NCBI GenBank assembly: GCA_001724265.1
Contig: MEDY01000435.1
Coordinates: forward strand, 1-22,849
DNA from: Rhizaria sp. SCN 62-66
Lineage: Eukaryota > Rhizaria, unplaced
Direction of reading: 5' to 3'
Length of the DNA: 22,849 nt
Shown here: positions 1 to 10,600 of the stretch, piece by piece
How positions within the stretch are numbered: position 1 is the first letter of the stretch
How the letters are laid out: every line of letters begins with the position of its first letter
Translations under genes and position numbers: made by a program
The notes under the pieces: generated by a model
Told to the model about the DNA's origin: nothing
The model's input: only the letters and a program-made list of their open reading frames with translations
Databases searched by the model: none

Positions 1-154
1 CACCCCCGTCTCCTCCAAGCGCGTCGAGCTCCAGAAGAAGGTTGATGCCGCCCTCATGCCCGCCGTCACCAAGGCTGGCAAGGAGTTCGTCTCCTACCTT
101 GGCGCCCACTTCCGCCTCTCCAAGGCTCAGTTCCCCCACGCCATGAAGTTCTAA
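1..154 (+). CDS. C-terminal end of an unidentified, probably highly expressed protein (5' truncated)
   Basis: The window opens inside a gene. The frame starting at base 2 encodes 50 residues and stops at TAA 152-154. The peptide begins TPVSSKRVELQKKVD and ends QFPHAMKF. Codon choice is strongly restricted (GTC, TCC, AAG, GAG, CTC, GCC, TTC). The same bias appears in the ribosomal protein gene at the right edge, and it suggests strong expression. The tail is lysine-rich and looks helical at its start. I see no recognisable domain, no membrane segment and no targeting motif such as a C-terminal SKL or KDEL. I do not recognise the family from this fragment; a metabolic enzyme or a structural protein are both possible. 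The neighbouring gene at 506-4049 converges on it, and the two stop codons lie 351 bases apart. Confidence 0.75.
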   Translation, partial: TPVSSKRVELQKKVDAALMPAVTKAGKEFVSYLGAHFRLSKAQFPHAMKF

Positions 155-505
155 GTGACGTTTCCGGACAACAGAGATAGCTACGTAATGTTAAAACACA
201 AAACAACCTACCTTTTTGCTGGGGCTTTGCCGAAATACTTCAACTCACCAAATATACACCACATTTTATAAACACACTTACAATCTCACGTGTTGGACAA
301 GACTAGCATATCGAACTTGCAGCAATGCAATGTGAAATGCATGTAAGCTTAACATAAAATAGACTCAACAAGACTTGAAGGTAGTAAAAATTGAGTGTGT
401 GTTTTTTTGTATCCAGAACTGATTCCTGTATCTGTCAGCTTCACAATAAATATAATTCGCACTCCGTTCTCAGGAACTTCTTTCGTTTTGAGTCGAACGT
501 CATAT
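155..505. other. AT-rich intergenic spacer between convergent genes (two 3' untranslated regions)
   Basis: There is no supportable coding frame here. The base composition drops sharply from GC-rich to AT-rich right after the TAA at 152-154 and stays so until the helicase stop codon at 506-508. It should hold the 3' untranslated regions and polyadenylation signals of both flanking genes. One AATAAA hexamer is visible on the + strand at about 444-449. It lies far from the left gene, so its use is uncertain. No hairpin or RNA gene stands out. Confidence 0.6.
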
Positions 506-3500
506 TCAGTAGAAGGTGGTGCGGCGCTTCTCCTCGCGCTCGCGCCCCTTCTCATCAGCCCTGCGCTCGGTCCGCTCCTCGCGCCACTGCCGCTTCTCTC
601 CGTCGCGCTCCACGCGCGAGTCGTGCGCAGCCTTGCGCCGGTGCTTGGCCTGTTTCGCGCGCGTCTGCTCGATGATCTGCGCCACCTGCTCCGCGCGCGC
701 GCCCTTGTCGAACACGCGCCCGCGGGAGTCCTCCCGCGTGTCGACGGCCTTCTCCGCGCTCTTGGCCAGGTTCGCCTCGCGCACGCGCGCCTTGCCGCGC
801 TCGATGATGCGCTCCAGGATGCGCTTCTTGGCCTGCTCCGACATCTGCTCGCCCATCTCGGCCTCCTGCAGCGAGCGTCCCGTCTTGTGCGCCGTCCGCA
901 GCGTCTGCGCCGCCGCGCCGCCGCTGCGCGCCGCCAGCACCACGTCGTTGTCGTGCCCGCGCCGCTGCCAGGGCATCTTGGCGATGCGGTCGATGCGCTT
1001 CGCCTCGTCGGTCTTCTCGCGCCGCGCCGCGCGCCGCTCGTCGGACCGCGCCACGCGCTCCTTGTGCTGTTCGGCGCGCGCGCGCTCGATGTCGCGGCGC
1101 GGCACGCCCAGAACGGCGGCGCGCTTGCGCAGCGCGGGCGCGACGTCGGGGCGGTAGTCGTCCTTGTCGGCGGTGAGCCGCGTGATTGGCCGGCCCTCGC
1201 TGTGCGCGCGGTCAATCGCGCGCGCCAGCACCTCGTCGCCCTTGTTGACCACCGAGATCACGTGGCCCGGCTCGGCTGCGCGCGCAGTGCGCCCGGCGCG
1301 GTGCAGGAAGTCCACGGGGTTGTAGGGAAAGTCGAAGTTGATCACCTTGGAAAGGAAGCGCGTGTCGACGCCGCGGCCCGCGAGGTCGGTGGCGACCATG
1401 ACTGCGCGGCGGCGCGAGAGGAAGTCGTCCCAGCACTGGCGGCGCAGCTTGGGCGGGATGTCGCCGTGGCAGCCCGTGACCGAGACGCCCGCATCCTGCA
1501 GCGCGTGCTGTACGGCGCGCGCCGAGGCCACCGAGTTGCAGAAGACCATCACGGGCGTCTGGTACTCGTGCCAGCTGCCGCGCGACGGCACGTAGCTGCG
1601 CAGCGCGTTGGCGGCGCGCTTGACGCGGACAGGCTTGCCGTCTGCACCCACCGCGCCAGCAGCACCATCGTCGTCGCCGTCCTCGTTCTCGACGTCATTC
1701 TCGTCGTCCTTGGAGTGTTCGCCGTCTGACCACCACTCGTCCTCCTCTTCCTCAGCATCCTCAGCGTTCTCAGCAGCGGCGGCAGCGACCGCCTTGTTGC
1801 TTTGGTTAGCGTAGGCCGCGGCGTCGGCCGAGAACTGCTCCCCCGAGAGGATCTCCTTGAGGATTTCGACCTTGTTGCGGCCGCCCGTGCGCACCCAGGA
1901 CAGTCGCAGGCGCCGCGGCAGCGACATGTTGTTCTGCGTCTCGAGCTCCGACAGCGCGCGCGCGTGGTGCTTCTCCGCGTAAAGGGGGAAAAACGCCTTG
2001 AGCTGGTTCTGGAACGCGCCCCCGAGCGAAGCCCCGGCCCACAGCAGCTGCGGCGCGGGCCGCGCGGGCAGCGCGGCGATGCGCTGCGCGGTGGCGTTGG
2101 CAGCCGCGAAGGCTGCGGCAGTCTCGCCGGCGCGCGTGCCGCCCGCGGAGAGCGCGGCGGCGGACAGCGCGTAGCACGCGGGGCGCTCGCCGTGCGCGTG
2201 CAGGTGTGCGTCCTCGGCGCGGCGGCGGATGGGGTAGAAGAGCGCGTGCAGATCCTCTGTGAAGCCCGATCGCGGGTGGAGCAGGAAGTCGGCCTCGTCG
2301 ACGACGACGTGCTGCAGGTCCGACAGGTGCAGCGCGCGGTCGCGGAGCAGCGCCAGCAGGCGGCCGGGCGTACCGATGAGCAGGTCGACGTTGTGCAGCC
2401 GCGACAGCTGCTGCTCGAGCGTGGCTTTGTCGTACACGCGGGCCGGCGCGGCCAGGCCGGCCTCGGCGGCGAGCGCGGCGTCGTCGTACAGGTCGCCGTG
2501 CTCCGCGGGCAGGTAGTCATCGTCCGCGACCGCGCGCTCAGCTGCAGTCGCAGTAACTGTGCTATTGTTCTCAGCCTCAGTCTCGGCCTTCGCGGAGTAG
2601 GCAGTGGCGACGGAAGTCATTGCTGCGGACAGAGACTCGTCGGCGGCGGCGTCGGCGTCCTCCTCCTCGTACAGATCGGCGTCGGTCTGGGTCTCGGGTG
2701 TCTTGTTGAGACTGCGACTGTTGTTGCTCGAGTTGACAGGAATGGAGTCCGGGCCCGCGGCGTCGCCGTCGGCGGCCTTCAGCGCGGCGGCGGCGGCGTC
2801 GACCTCGGCCTGCGCGCGGAGACGGGCCATGACGCCGCCCAGCTCCGCCTCGAATGACGTCTCGCCACGGCTGACCGCGTCAGCCACCTTGGCAAAGGCG
2901 TCCTTGGCCTCAGCGTAGGCCTCGCGCCTGAGGAGGGGGAAACAATAGACAAAAACAAAGATACATCGACATGTCAGAGGCATAATGAGATAAAATGTTT
3001 AAATTACGATCTTAAATCCAAAGAAACGACGGCCTGGCCAGTTAAAAATATAGTTATATGAACAATATAAATTGTCTGTTGTGCAGTACCACATACCTGG
3101 CTTCGACCTTGCTCTTGCCCTGCTCGCGGAGCTCCCGCGCGCGCGCCTGCGCCTGCGCGGTCATGGCGGGCCGCCACTGCGCGACGATGCGCGTCCACAG
3201 CACCGCGGCGGCGCGCGAGGAGCGGCCCTCAAGCTGCCGGCGCTGCGAGGACACGGACTCGCCTCCGAGCGCGGCGGCGACCTTGAAGCGGGCGCCGTGG
3301 CTGTGGCAGAGGGCCTTGGCGACTGCGAGCACCTGCTGCGCCAGCTCGCGCGACGGCACAATCACGAGCGCGCGTGGGCGGTTCGGGCGCGAGGCGTGGC
3401 CCGCGCGCTCGCCCTCGACGAGGGCGTTGAGCACGGGCAGCAGGAACGCAAGGGTCTTGCCGGTGCCGGTCTGGGCGCCCAGCATGGCGTCCTCGGGGCC

Positions 3501-4049
3501 TGCAAAAGCGAGGTGAAATCATGACACAAATAAGATTCAGTGAATAAAAAAGCTTAGATACCAGCAACATAAAAGTATGTAGTACTCTTAGATCCCAGCT
3601 AAACTGTCAGAATTGTGTTATATAATGGAGAACAGAGTGAAATATCGCGTACCTGTGAGGAGTTTGGGGATGGCGAGGCGCTGGATCTCAGTTGGGGTCG
3701 TGATGTTCATGCCTGCGAGCAGCGCGTCGAGCTCAGGCAACACGCCCAGTGCGGCAAACCCGCCCGCGGAGTTGAGTGCCTTGCTCTTGGATGAGGAGGC
3801 TGTTGATGCACCACTGGCAGCAGCAGCGGCGGCGGCGGCGGCGGCAGTGACCGAGGCAGACGCGGGGGGCAGCTTGCGCGAAAGAACTGAGGTGATGGAG
3901 CGCGCGGGGGCCAGAGCGGCGGGGCCAAAAACGCCCACAGGAAGTGAAGCTGGAGTGGCATGAGCGGACAGGCATGTGGCAGCGCTGGGCAGCGCGACGG
4001 CCGAGGACACAGCGCGCGACCGCGCGAGGTGCAGGGCGCGGCGCAACAT
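506..4049 (-). CDS. DEAD-box ATP-dependent RNA helicase, organellar (mitochondrial) DDX28/RH39-like, three exons
   Basis: The exons are 4049-3653, 3499-3097 and 2927-506; they join in frame to 1073 codons plus stop. An ATP-dependent RNA-remodelling enzyme is expected, probably acting in mitochondrial ribosome assembly or RNA handling. Residues 1-60 are Arg/Ser/Ala-rich without acidic residues ([16 protein letters not shown]), a typical mitochondrial presequence. A poly-Ala run follows. The core shows the Q motif (TPTEIQ, Gln123), motif I AQTGTGKT (141-148), Ia PSRELAQQ (181-188), the GG motif (211-212), Ib TPGR (453-456), II DEAD (477-480), IV VMVFCNS (726-732), [11 protein letters not shown] (779-788) and [10 protein letters not shown] (809-816). 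Motif III reads SAA (522-524) instead of SAT. About 240 residues are inserted between GG and TPGR, and an acidic insert lies near 645-692. The C-terminal ~250 residues are basic and charged. The family is usually 500-650 residues long. The DDX28/RH39 placement rests on the VFCNS and NFDFP motif wording and is less sure than the helicase call. Confidence 0.9.
2928..3096 (-). other. Intron 2 of the DEAD-box helicase gene (169 nt)
   Basis: On the minus strand the exon ends in GCCAG before GTATGTGG, and the acceptor is a pyrimidine tract ending CCTCCTCAG. The intron splits a codon in phase 2 (AG|G, Arg267). It is much AT-richer than both exons. Read through, it hits an in-frame stop after the upstream exon, so splicing is needed. 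The joint gives [13 protein letters not shown]. Confidence 0.85.
3500..3652 (-). other. Intron 1 of the DEAD-box helicase gene (153 nt)
   Basis: The donor is G|GTACGCGATA and the acceptor CGCTTTTGCAG on the minus strand. Phase is 1. Splicing joins IPKLLTG to [15 protein letters not shown]. This places the Q motif at the normal distance before the Walker A motif of a DEAD-box core and strongly supports both splice sites. The intron is AT-rich and contains stops in the frame of exon 1. Confidence 0.88.
3816..3847. repeat. GCC/GCT triplet run encoding poly-Ala in the helicase N-terminus
   Basis: On the + strand this reads as GGC/AGC triplets. On the coding minus strand it gives about ten consecutive alanines around residues 69-79. 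It lies between the presequence and the helicase core, where a flexible linker would tolerate length change. Confidence 0.8.
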
Positions 4050-4629
4050 GGGGCGGGCCGCTGCGGGAAAGCTGTCAGGGGGAAGGTCTTGGGCTTTTTT
4101 TGGAAGTATAATTTAGGGATAGTACAAGATTGTAAGAGGTAATTTCGGTAAACCGTGTTAAATCACTAGTGACGGTCGCTGTGGCGCATATGTCATGCTC
4201 GGACTATGGTGGTGCGGACAGTCCTCTCTCTCGGTTCCAACGGGGCTGATCAATCACTCAGACTAAGGCCCTCTAAAGTGGCGAAATTGAACATAGATTT
4301 CAACATACATGATCGTCAGTTCAAAATGCTTCCGGTGTATGAAGTCTGACGTTTGTGAATCTACTGTATTTTTCAATTATCCTTTATAAATCAAACGATA
4401 TAACCCTCATTTTTGCCTTCCATAACACTCACTTTATGACCGTTTCTGACACATCTCGTCTCACACGACTCTCCCGCCCACCACTCGGATATGTTCCTTG
4501 AATCAGCGCTTGCTTGGGTATTGTGTACCGTCTGTACATATTGCTACGCAGACGCAGTAACGCCTTCTAAACCCTTTGTTCAGGCGCAGCACGCTCGTTT
4601 CTCTTCCGGCCTCTGCCCCAGCTGCCCTC
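4050..4629. other. Intergenic region between divergent genes; shared 5' region
   Basis: This 580-base stretch separates the helicase ATG (minus) from the giant-protein ATG (plus) and should hold both promoters and 5' untranslated regions. Its middle (about 4280-4440) is AT-rich. A TATAAA lies at 4385-4390. Near the helicase start the minus strand reads AAATTATAC around 4107-4116. Just before the giant frame, TTCTAAACCCTTTGTTCAG (ending 4583) resembles a branch point plus 3' splice acceptor, so a short 5' exon is possible. The in-frame stop TAA at 4558-4560 lies upstream of the chosen ATG. No RNA gene is convincing here. Confidence 0.6.
4385..4390 (+). promoter_or_regulatory. TATAAA box, candidate promoter element for the giant gene
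   Basis: TATAAA lies within an AT-rich stretch, about 240 bases upstream of the ATG at 4630. That distance would need a long leader or a leader intron. The assignment is a weak inference from motif and position. Confidence 0.2.
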
Positions 4630-7600
4630 ATGGCGAGTGCCCTCCGCCCCGCCAGCTCTGGCCACGGCGCTGACGGCAGCAGTCCCAGCACCAGCGCACG
4701 CAGGGCGCATCCGTTTGTAGTGAGCTTTTCTGATGACGTGCCCGGCTCCGTGTCTCCTGCCGCGCAGGCGCCCGACCGTCGCAACAACAATGCAGGCGAT
4801 CACAGCATCGCTGCTCCGGCCAACGCTGCTGCAGCGGCGGACGCTGCTGCAGCGGCGGCTGGGTGGCCCGCGCCTGTGCCGACCCCGACGCGACTCGCCC
4901 CGTCGTCGCCGCTTCCGTCACCGTTTGTGCCGCGCATGCGCTCTATCGCTCCGCCTGGCGGTCCTGCAAACTCCAACAGCAACAGCGCCAGTGACAACAA
5001 CAACGGGAGTAACGCTGCGGCTACGATCGCAACAGGCGCTCTTTACCCGCGTCCGCAGCCGCCTGCAGCGCGCAGCGGTTTTGTGACCACTCCCACCGAC
5101 TCAGCTTCTGTTCCTGCCTCCCCATATCCCAGCGCAAGCGTGAACGCAACTGCTAGCCCTGCGAACCGCGGGCCGAGGCCGACGTTCGCGGCCGCCGCGG
5201 CATCTGCGGCGGCCGTCGCGGTCGCGGCTGCAGCAGCGTCGGCGCCTGAGCCTGTCCGCGCCGCGCTTGCGCCGCTGTTGTTGCACTCGCATTCGCTCTC
5301 ACACGTCGGCTACTTGCAAGACAGTCACGGTCTCAGTCACGGAGCTGCGGTGGGGTCGGCCACAGCAGCTACGAATGCTGCTACGACGCCTGATGCGGCC
5401 TTGGAAGCACACCTGCACCAGTTGCAGTCGCGTGCGTATGCGTTGAAGGCCGCGCTTGTTCCTCACAGTTATGCTGACTCTACAGGAAGTCAAGCCGCGT
5501 CAGAGATCGACTGGCGGGCGCTCGACGGCTTCGCCCTCGCAGACGCTGCAGCCGCTACGCTCGCTGCCTCGAATAACGGCGACAGTGGTTCTGCGACCGG
5601 CACAGGCACCCGAGCCCACGGTCATGGTCACTCCGCGCACGCTAGTAGGGCGACGTCGCGGCAACGGTTACGCTCACGGTCGCGTTCACGGTCTCGGTCC
5701 CGTGGAGCCGCGCGCTCAGCGGCGGCGGCGATGACAGCGGCGACGGCGGCCGCGAAGGCGCTGGCAACCGCCAACAGCAATGCTGAGAAGACGGCATCGC
5801 AGTTGCAGTTGCAGTCGCAACGTGTGTCGCTGCGGACAGCGGCCGACGTCACCGCCCTGGCGACGGCAGAGTTCACGCGGCTTGCGTCGCTCCTGCTCCC
5901 GCTTCCCGGCTCCAACGCAAAGACGAACCCCATCAGAGACGCCCCAGTCAGCCCCACTGCCCGGCCGCGCCCCGCCACTGCTGCTGCCGACCTGAACTCG
6001 AACAGCACCGCTAACAGTAGCCCAGCACTCTCGCTCACCCACGTGTCCGGGGCCCTGCCTCGTCCTGTCTCTGTCTCCCATGGCAGCGCCGCCTCTGCGG
6101 CGGCCCCGTCCCCACTTCTCGCGCCGGCGGGCGCGGGCGACCTGCGCGGCGAGGGCGCCGCGCTGCACTACCGACCGCACGCGCTGCTGTCGCGGCTCGA
6201 AGTGCTCTACAGCCCGCTGTTCTTCGCGGCCACGATGCACTTCGCGCACCTGATGCATCCGCGCCCGCACGCGTTCGCGCACGGCAGCAACAACGCCAGT
6301 GTCGGCGACAACGACGCCGGCGATGCAAACGCGGCCGGCACCGGCTGGGGTGGAGACTCCGTTGCGCAGACGCCTGCGGACGCTGGTTCGAAGCATAGAC
6401 GCGTCCCTAGTCACGCTCACAGTCAAAGCCAAAGCCAGAACCAGGGCCACGGCCACGGGATGCAGTTCAGCTTTGGCTTCGCGTCCCCTGTCGCTGTGGC
6501 CGCCGAGGCCGAGGCTGCCGCTCTGGCGCGCGACCCCTGGCTGGCCCTGCTGCCGCGGCCGCTGCCGCGCTTCACTGCGGCCGACTGGCTGCCTGTGCTG
6601 CTGCGGCTGCAACTGTGGACGGACGGGGACCTGACGCCGCACGGCACGCGCCCGGACCACAGTTATAGCTACAACAGCGGCGACAGAGTCGGATACGGCC
6701 GCGCCAAGGGCGCAGCTGTAGCGAACGACGGCTTTGCACGCGCCCCCGCCGCGGCGGTGGCTGCTTGCGTGCGCGACTGGCGCATGGACACGATCGGGCT
6801 CACAGCATCCAGCGTCAACTCTCTGCCGAACACGACCAGCAACAAAAGCAGCAACATCATCAAGGGCGACGCGTCCTCGAGCGCCACTGCGGGCTCCCAA
6901 CTTGACAGCACCGGCGGCGTCGTTTTGGACCCAGCCCGCGTGCACAGGGCTTTGCACGAGCTTGTCGACGTGTGGTCCGGTCCTTTGCCGATCCAACCGC
7001 CGCCTACGCTGCAGGCTCAACAGCAGCAGTCGCTATTACTGACACAGACACAGCCGCCGCCGTCGCCGTCCCGCGCCCGTTCGGCCCGCGCTGCTCACTC
7101 CGCGTCAAGCCACGGCGCTGGGACAAGCAACGCTGCGCCCGCCGCGGCGGAGTCCGCGGCCGACGCCGCAGCGAGCGCGCACGGCTACACTGCGCTCGAC
7201 TACGCGGTCTGGCTCGCGCGCGCGTACTACGCGATCACGACGCCGCGCGCGGTTGCAGACGGCGCGTCCCCGCCGCCGCCGGGCACCGCGCCGCCGCCGC
7301 CGCGCGCGACGCTGCCCCCCGGCGCGCCCGTGCCTGCCGCGCTGGCCGGACCCGGACTGGGCTCCGCGATGCTGTGGGGCGAGGAGTGGACCGTGGACGC
7401 GGTGGCCTCGGCTCCGCCCGCCGCGTCGTCGCCCGCCGCGCGCGCCGCCGCGGAGGCCACGCTGCTGTGGTTCTTCGCCCAGGCCCCGCCCGCGCGCCAC
7501 GGGGTCGACGCGCGCCCGCCCGCGGTCGCCGCGGCACTGCGCGCGCGCCACTGCAACCGGAGCAGTGGCAGAACTCCCGGTAACGTGGCGAGCATTGGCT

Positions 7601-10600
7601 CCGGCGGGATGGAAGGCGCGCTGGCGCCGCCGCCGCCGCCGCCGCGCCGCCCGCGCCCGCTGTCGACTGTGCACACGTCGCTGCTCGAGGCCGCTGCGGC
7701 AAAGTGCGTCGCGCAGTCCATGGCGCAGTCAGCGGCGCCCTCACTCTTGGTCACCAACGAAGACAGCCACGATGAGGACGGCGGTCTTAGCAGCAACAAC
7801 GACAACAGCGATGCTGACGAGGGCTTTAACGCGAATGACCCCGCGGACGGCGGCGGCGTCAGCGTTGTGTGGCATGGCGCCAGCGTTGGCGACGGGGCCA
7901 GCGGTGCTGCTGGTGCCTGCCCCGGTGGCAAGGGCCGGCGCGGGTCGATCGCGATGCAGTCGGGCGCGCGCGCTGCCGTGACGGTGAACAGTATCACCGC
8001 GCTTGCGCTCACAGCGAACGCACTGCCTGAGCCGCCGGTGACCACAGTTGCCAAGCAGACAGCAGAACCTAGCAGAACTGACGGGGACAACGAGCAGCTG
8101 CTGCAGCAGTCAGAACAGTCGCAGAATGACGACGCGAGCTGGCTGCGCCGCCGAGCTGCCAAGCCCAGTCTTGTACAGACTCTTGTTCTCGACCCTTTGG
8201 CGGCTGCAGCCGCTGCCGCAGCCACTGCGGCCGCGGCGGCCACGTCTCTTGAAGGTGCGAAGGCGGCTGCCGCAGCCGTGTCTCCCGCGCGCGGCCGCCG
8301 GGGCAGTGTAGCAACTGGTAACGCCGTGTTGGCTTCACAGCCGCTGAGCCCGAGTACGCGATCCGTGTCTCCGCCGCGCTCAGCGTTTCCGCACGCACAC
8401 AACGTGATGAGCGAGCCGCAGACGCCGTCGTCGCCGCGCAAGCGCGCCCGTAGACGTGCCGCTGCTGCTGCACTCGCAGCTGACGCCGACGCGGCAGCAT
8501 TTCCGGACGATGAAGACTCAATTCTTGCCCGGTTTGATCCTCCCACAGCCGCCGCCGTTGCTGCCGCGGCCTCTGCAGCCGCCGAAGCCGCAGGCGCTGC
8601 TGCGTCTGCACCAACGTCACGGCTTACTTACGCGCAATCGCTCGACTTGCGACTTGCCCTATCGTCCGCGCTGCCGCTGTCGACGAGTGACGGCGACAGC
8701 ATGAAGTCTGCGCTTGGCGCGCTCCCCGGTGCGACCATCAACAGCATTAGCAATGACGCTATGCTCGATGGACTTAGCGCGAACAACGCAGGCTCTCGCC
8801 CAGGCTCTGCCTCTGCGCGCCCCGGCTCTGCGTCTGCGCGTCCCGGCTCAGCCACGGACCGACCTGGCTCCACGACTGCGCGCCCCGGCTCTGCTTCGCG
8901 CCCGCGCGCGCGGCCTGACTCTGCTGGTGCATTCGGCTCTTCTTCCTCGCGTGGCCTCGTTTCTGGCTTCCTCGCCGGCCCCGCGCAGCCGCGCATCGCA
9001 GTGCTCCGCGCGCGCGCACTCGCGGCCGCGGGCGACACGCTCTGGGCGCACGGACTCGGTCAGCCGCTCGGCACGCCCGCCGGGCTCGCACTTGATTTGA
9101 CTGTGGCGATGCCGTGGGAGGCAGTCCCGCCGCGCTCGCTGGGCACGGACATTGCTATCGCGGCCGCCACCACGAGTGCGGCGACGCGCTCGCTCGAGGC
9201 GTCATTGCACGGCGACAGTCGCCCTCACACCGCCACTGCTACTGCTGAAGCGGACGCCAACAACGCCGCTGACACACCCTGGTCGCCGCTCACTGGACTG
9301 CCCGCGCCGCACATCCAGGGAGGCGGCCTCACTTCTGGTGGTACGTCTGGATTCCACGGCACGACCTCAGGACACTTGCCCTCGCATGGGAGCTACTTGG
9401 CCGATCCTCCCGTGAGTTCGGCCATCGCGCCGTCCGGCGCAGGCTGGGGATTCGCAACCTCGTCGGCCACGTCGCCTCTCTTGGGCGCGACATCGCTTGC
9501 GAACAACGCGGGGACGTCACCGCAGCAGGCGCAGAGGGAGCTGCAGCGCGCTGTCACCTCTCTCGGCCGCCGCAGCGCCCGCGCCTCCGGCACTGGGCTC
9601 GGCACACTGGGCTCCGCCTCCGGCCCTGTGGGCGGCTCCCCGCGCGGCCGGCCTGCGACCGCTGCGGCCGCTGTCTCCGCGCCTGCGTCGGGCGGCGTCG
9701 AGTCCGCGAGTGTCGTCGCGGGCAAGGCGTTCCACCCGCTGGACGCGGTCCCTGGCTCCAATGCGCCCCCACTGCGACTGGGTCCCGCGGACACCAAGCG
9801 GCTCACACACCTGCGCCGCCGCGTGCAGCTGCTGACTGCGCACCAGCGCGGCGCCTTCGCGACGGCTGAGGTGGCCGCAGACACGGATGCGGCCGCTGCT
9901 GCTGCGGCTGCCGCAGCCGCCGGTGCCGGGCGCGGTGGGGGGCTCAGACGCGCGCGCACTGCGGTCTCTCGCGCTCGCGCTGCCGCAGCCGCAGCCCGCT
10001 CTGGCGGTCCGGCCGCCACGGCGGCGCTGGCGGGCGCGGACGGGCTGCTGCACCCGCGGCGGCTGCGCGCACGTGTCTCATCGGCGCTGGGTCCGCTAGT
10101 CGGTCCCGCAGTGCTGCCAACGGGTGTGGGCATGGCCACGTCGTTTGCGGAACACTTGACGGGCAGCTCGGGCGCCAGCACCAACGCTGTCGTTGCTGCC
10201 GCTGTTGCAGCTGGGAAGCATCCCACGGTGCAGCAGGGCGCGTTAGGCGCGACCTTTGGCGCGTCACAGACGCTCTCATCGTCTCAGCAACCGCCGCAGC
10301 TGCAGCGCCCCGCGACTGCGCCCACAAGAGACGCCACCGGCGACGGTGGCACTGTTTCTGCCGCTGACGGCACAGCGGCTCCAGGCGACGCAGCTTTTAC
10401 AGCGGTCGAGTGGGGCGGTGTGCGCTCGCTGTGGGCGCTGCAGCGCGGCCGCGACGCCGCCCGCGACCGCGCCCGTGCCGCCGCTCTGCCGTCCTCGGTC
10501 TCGGCCACTCTCGGCGCTGGCGATGGTGACGGCGATGACGCAGGCGGCGACGCGATCACCCGCGCACAGGCACGCGCTCGTGCGCGCGCCCGCGTGCTGT

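Noticed and set aside
395-1729. Plus-strand frame of 444 codons opposite the helicase
   Set aside because: It lies antisense to the exon carrying the DEAD-box motifs IV-VI and the C-terminal extension. It starts in the AT-rich spacer, and its Arg/Ala/Leu composition is that of a GC shadow.
1802-2857. Plus-strand frame of 351 codons opposite the helicase
   Set aside because: Antisense to the exon that carries TPGR and DEAD; its Gly/Val/Arg-rich product lacks any domain.
4170-4250. Possible tRNA-like stretch with a B-box-like GGTTCCAAC
   Set aside because: No matching A box and no cloverleaf pairing could be drawn.
4576-4629. Upstream extension of the giant frame from TTG at 4576
   Set aside because: TTG is not a normal eukaryotic start; the first in-frame ATG is at 4630.
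5716-7020. Minus-strand frame of 434 codons rich in Arg, Val and Gly
   Set aside because: Shadow frame in GC-rich DNA. Its composition is what the complement of Ala/Ser codons gives, and no motif is recognisable.
7227-8546. Minus-strand frame of 439 codons with Ala/Ser-rich product
   Set aside because: Same composition shadow of the plus-strand gene; no independent domain or start context.
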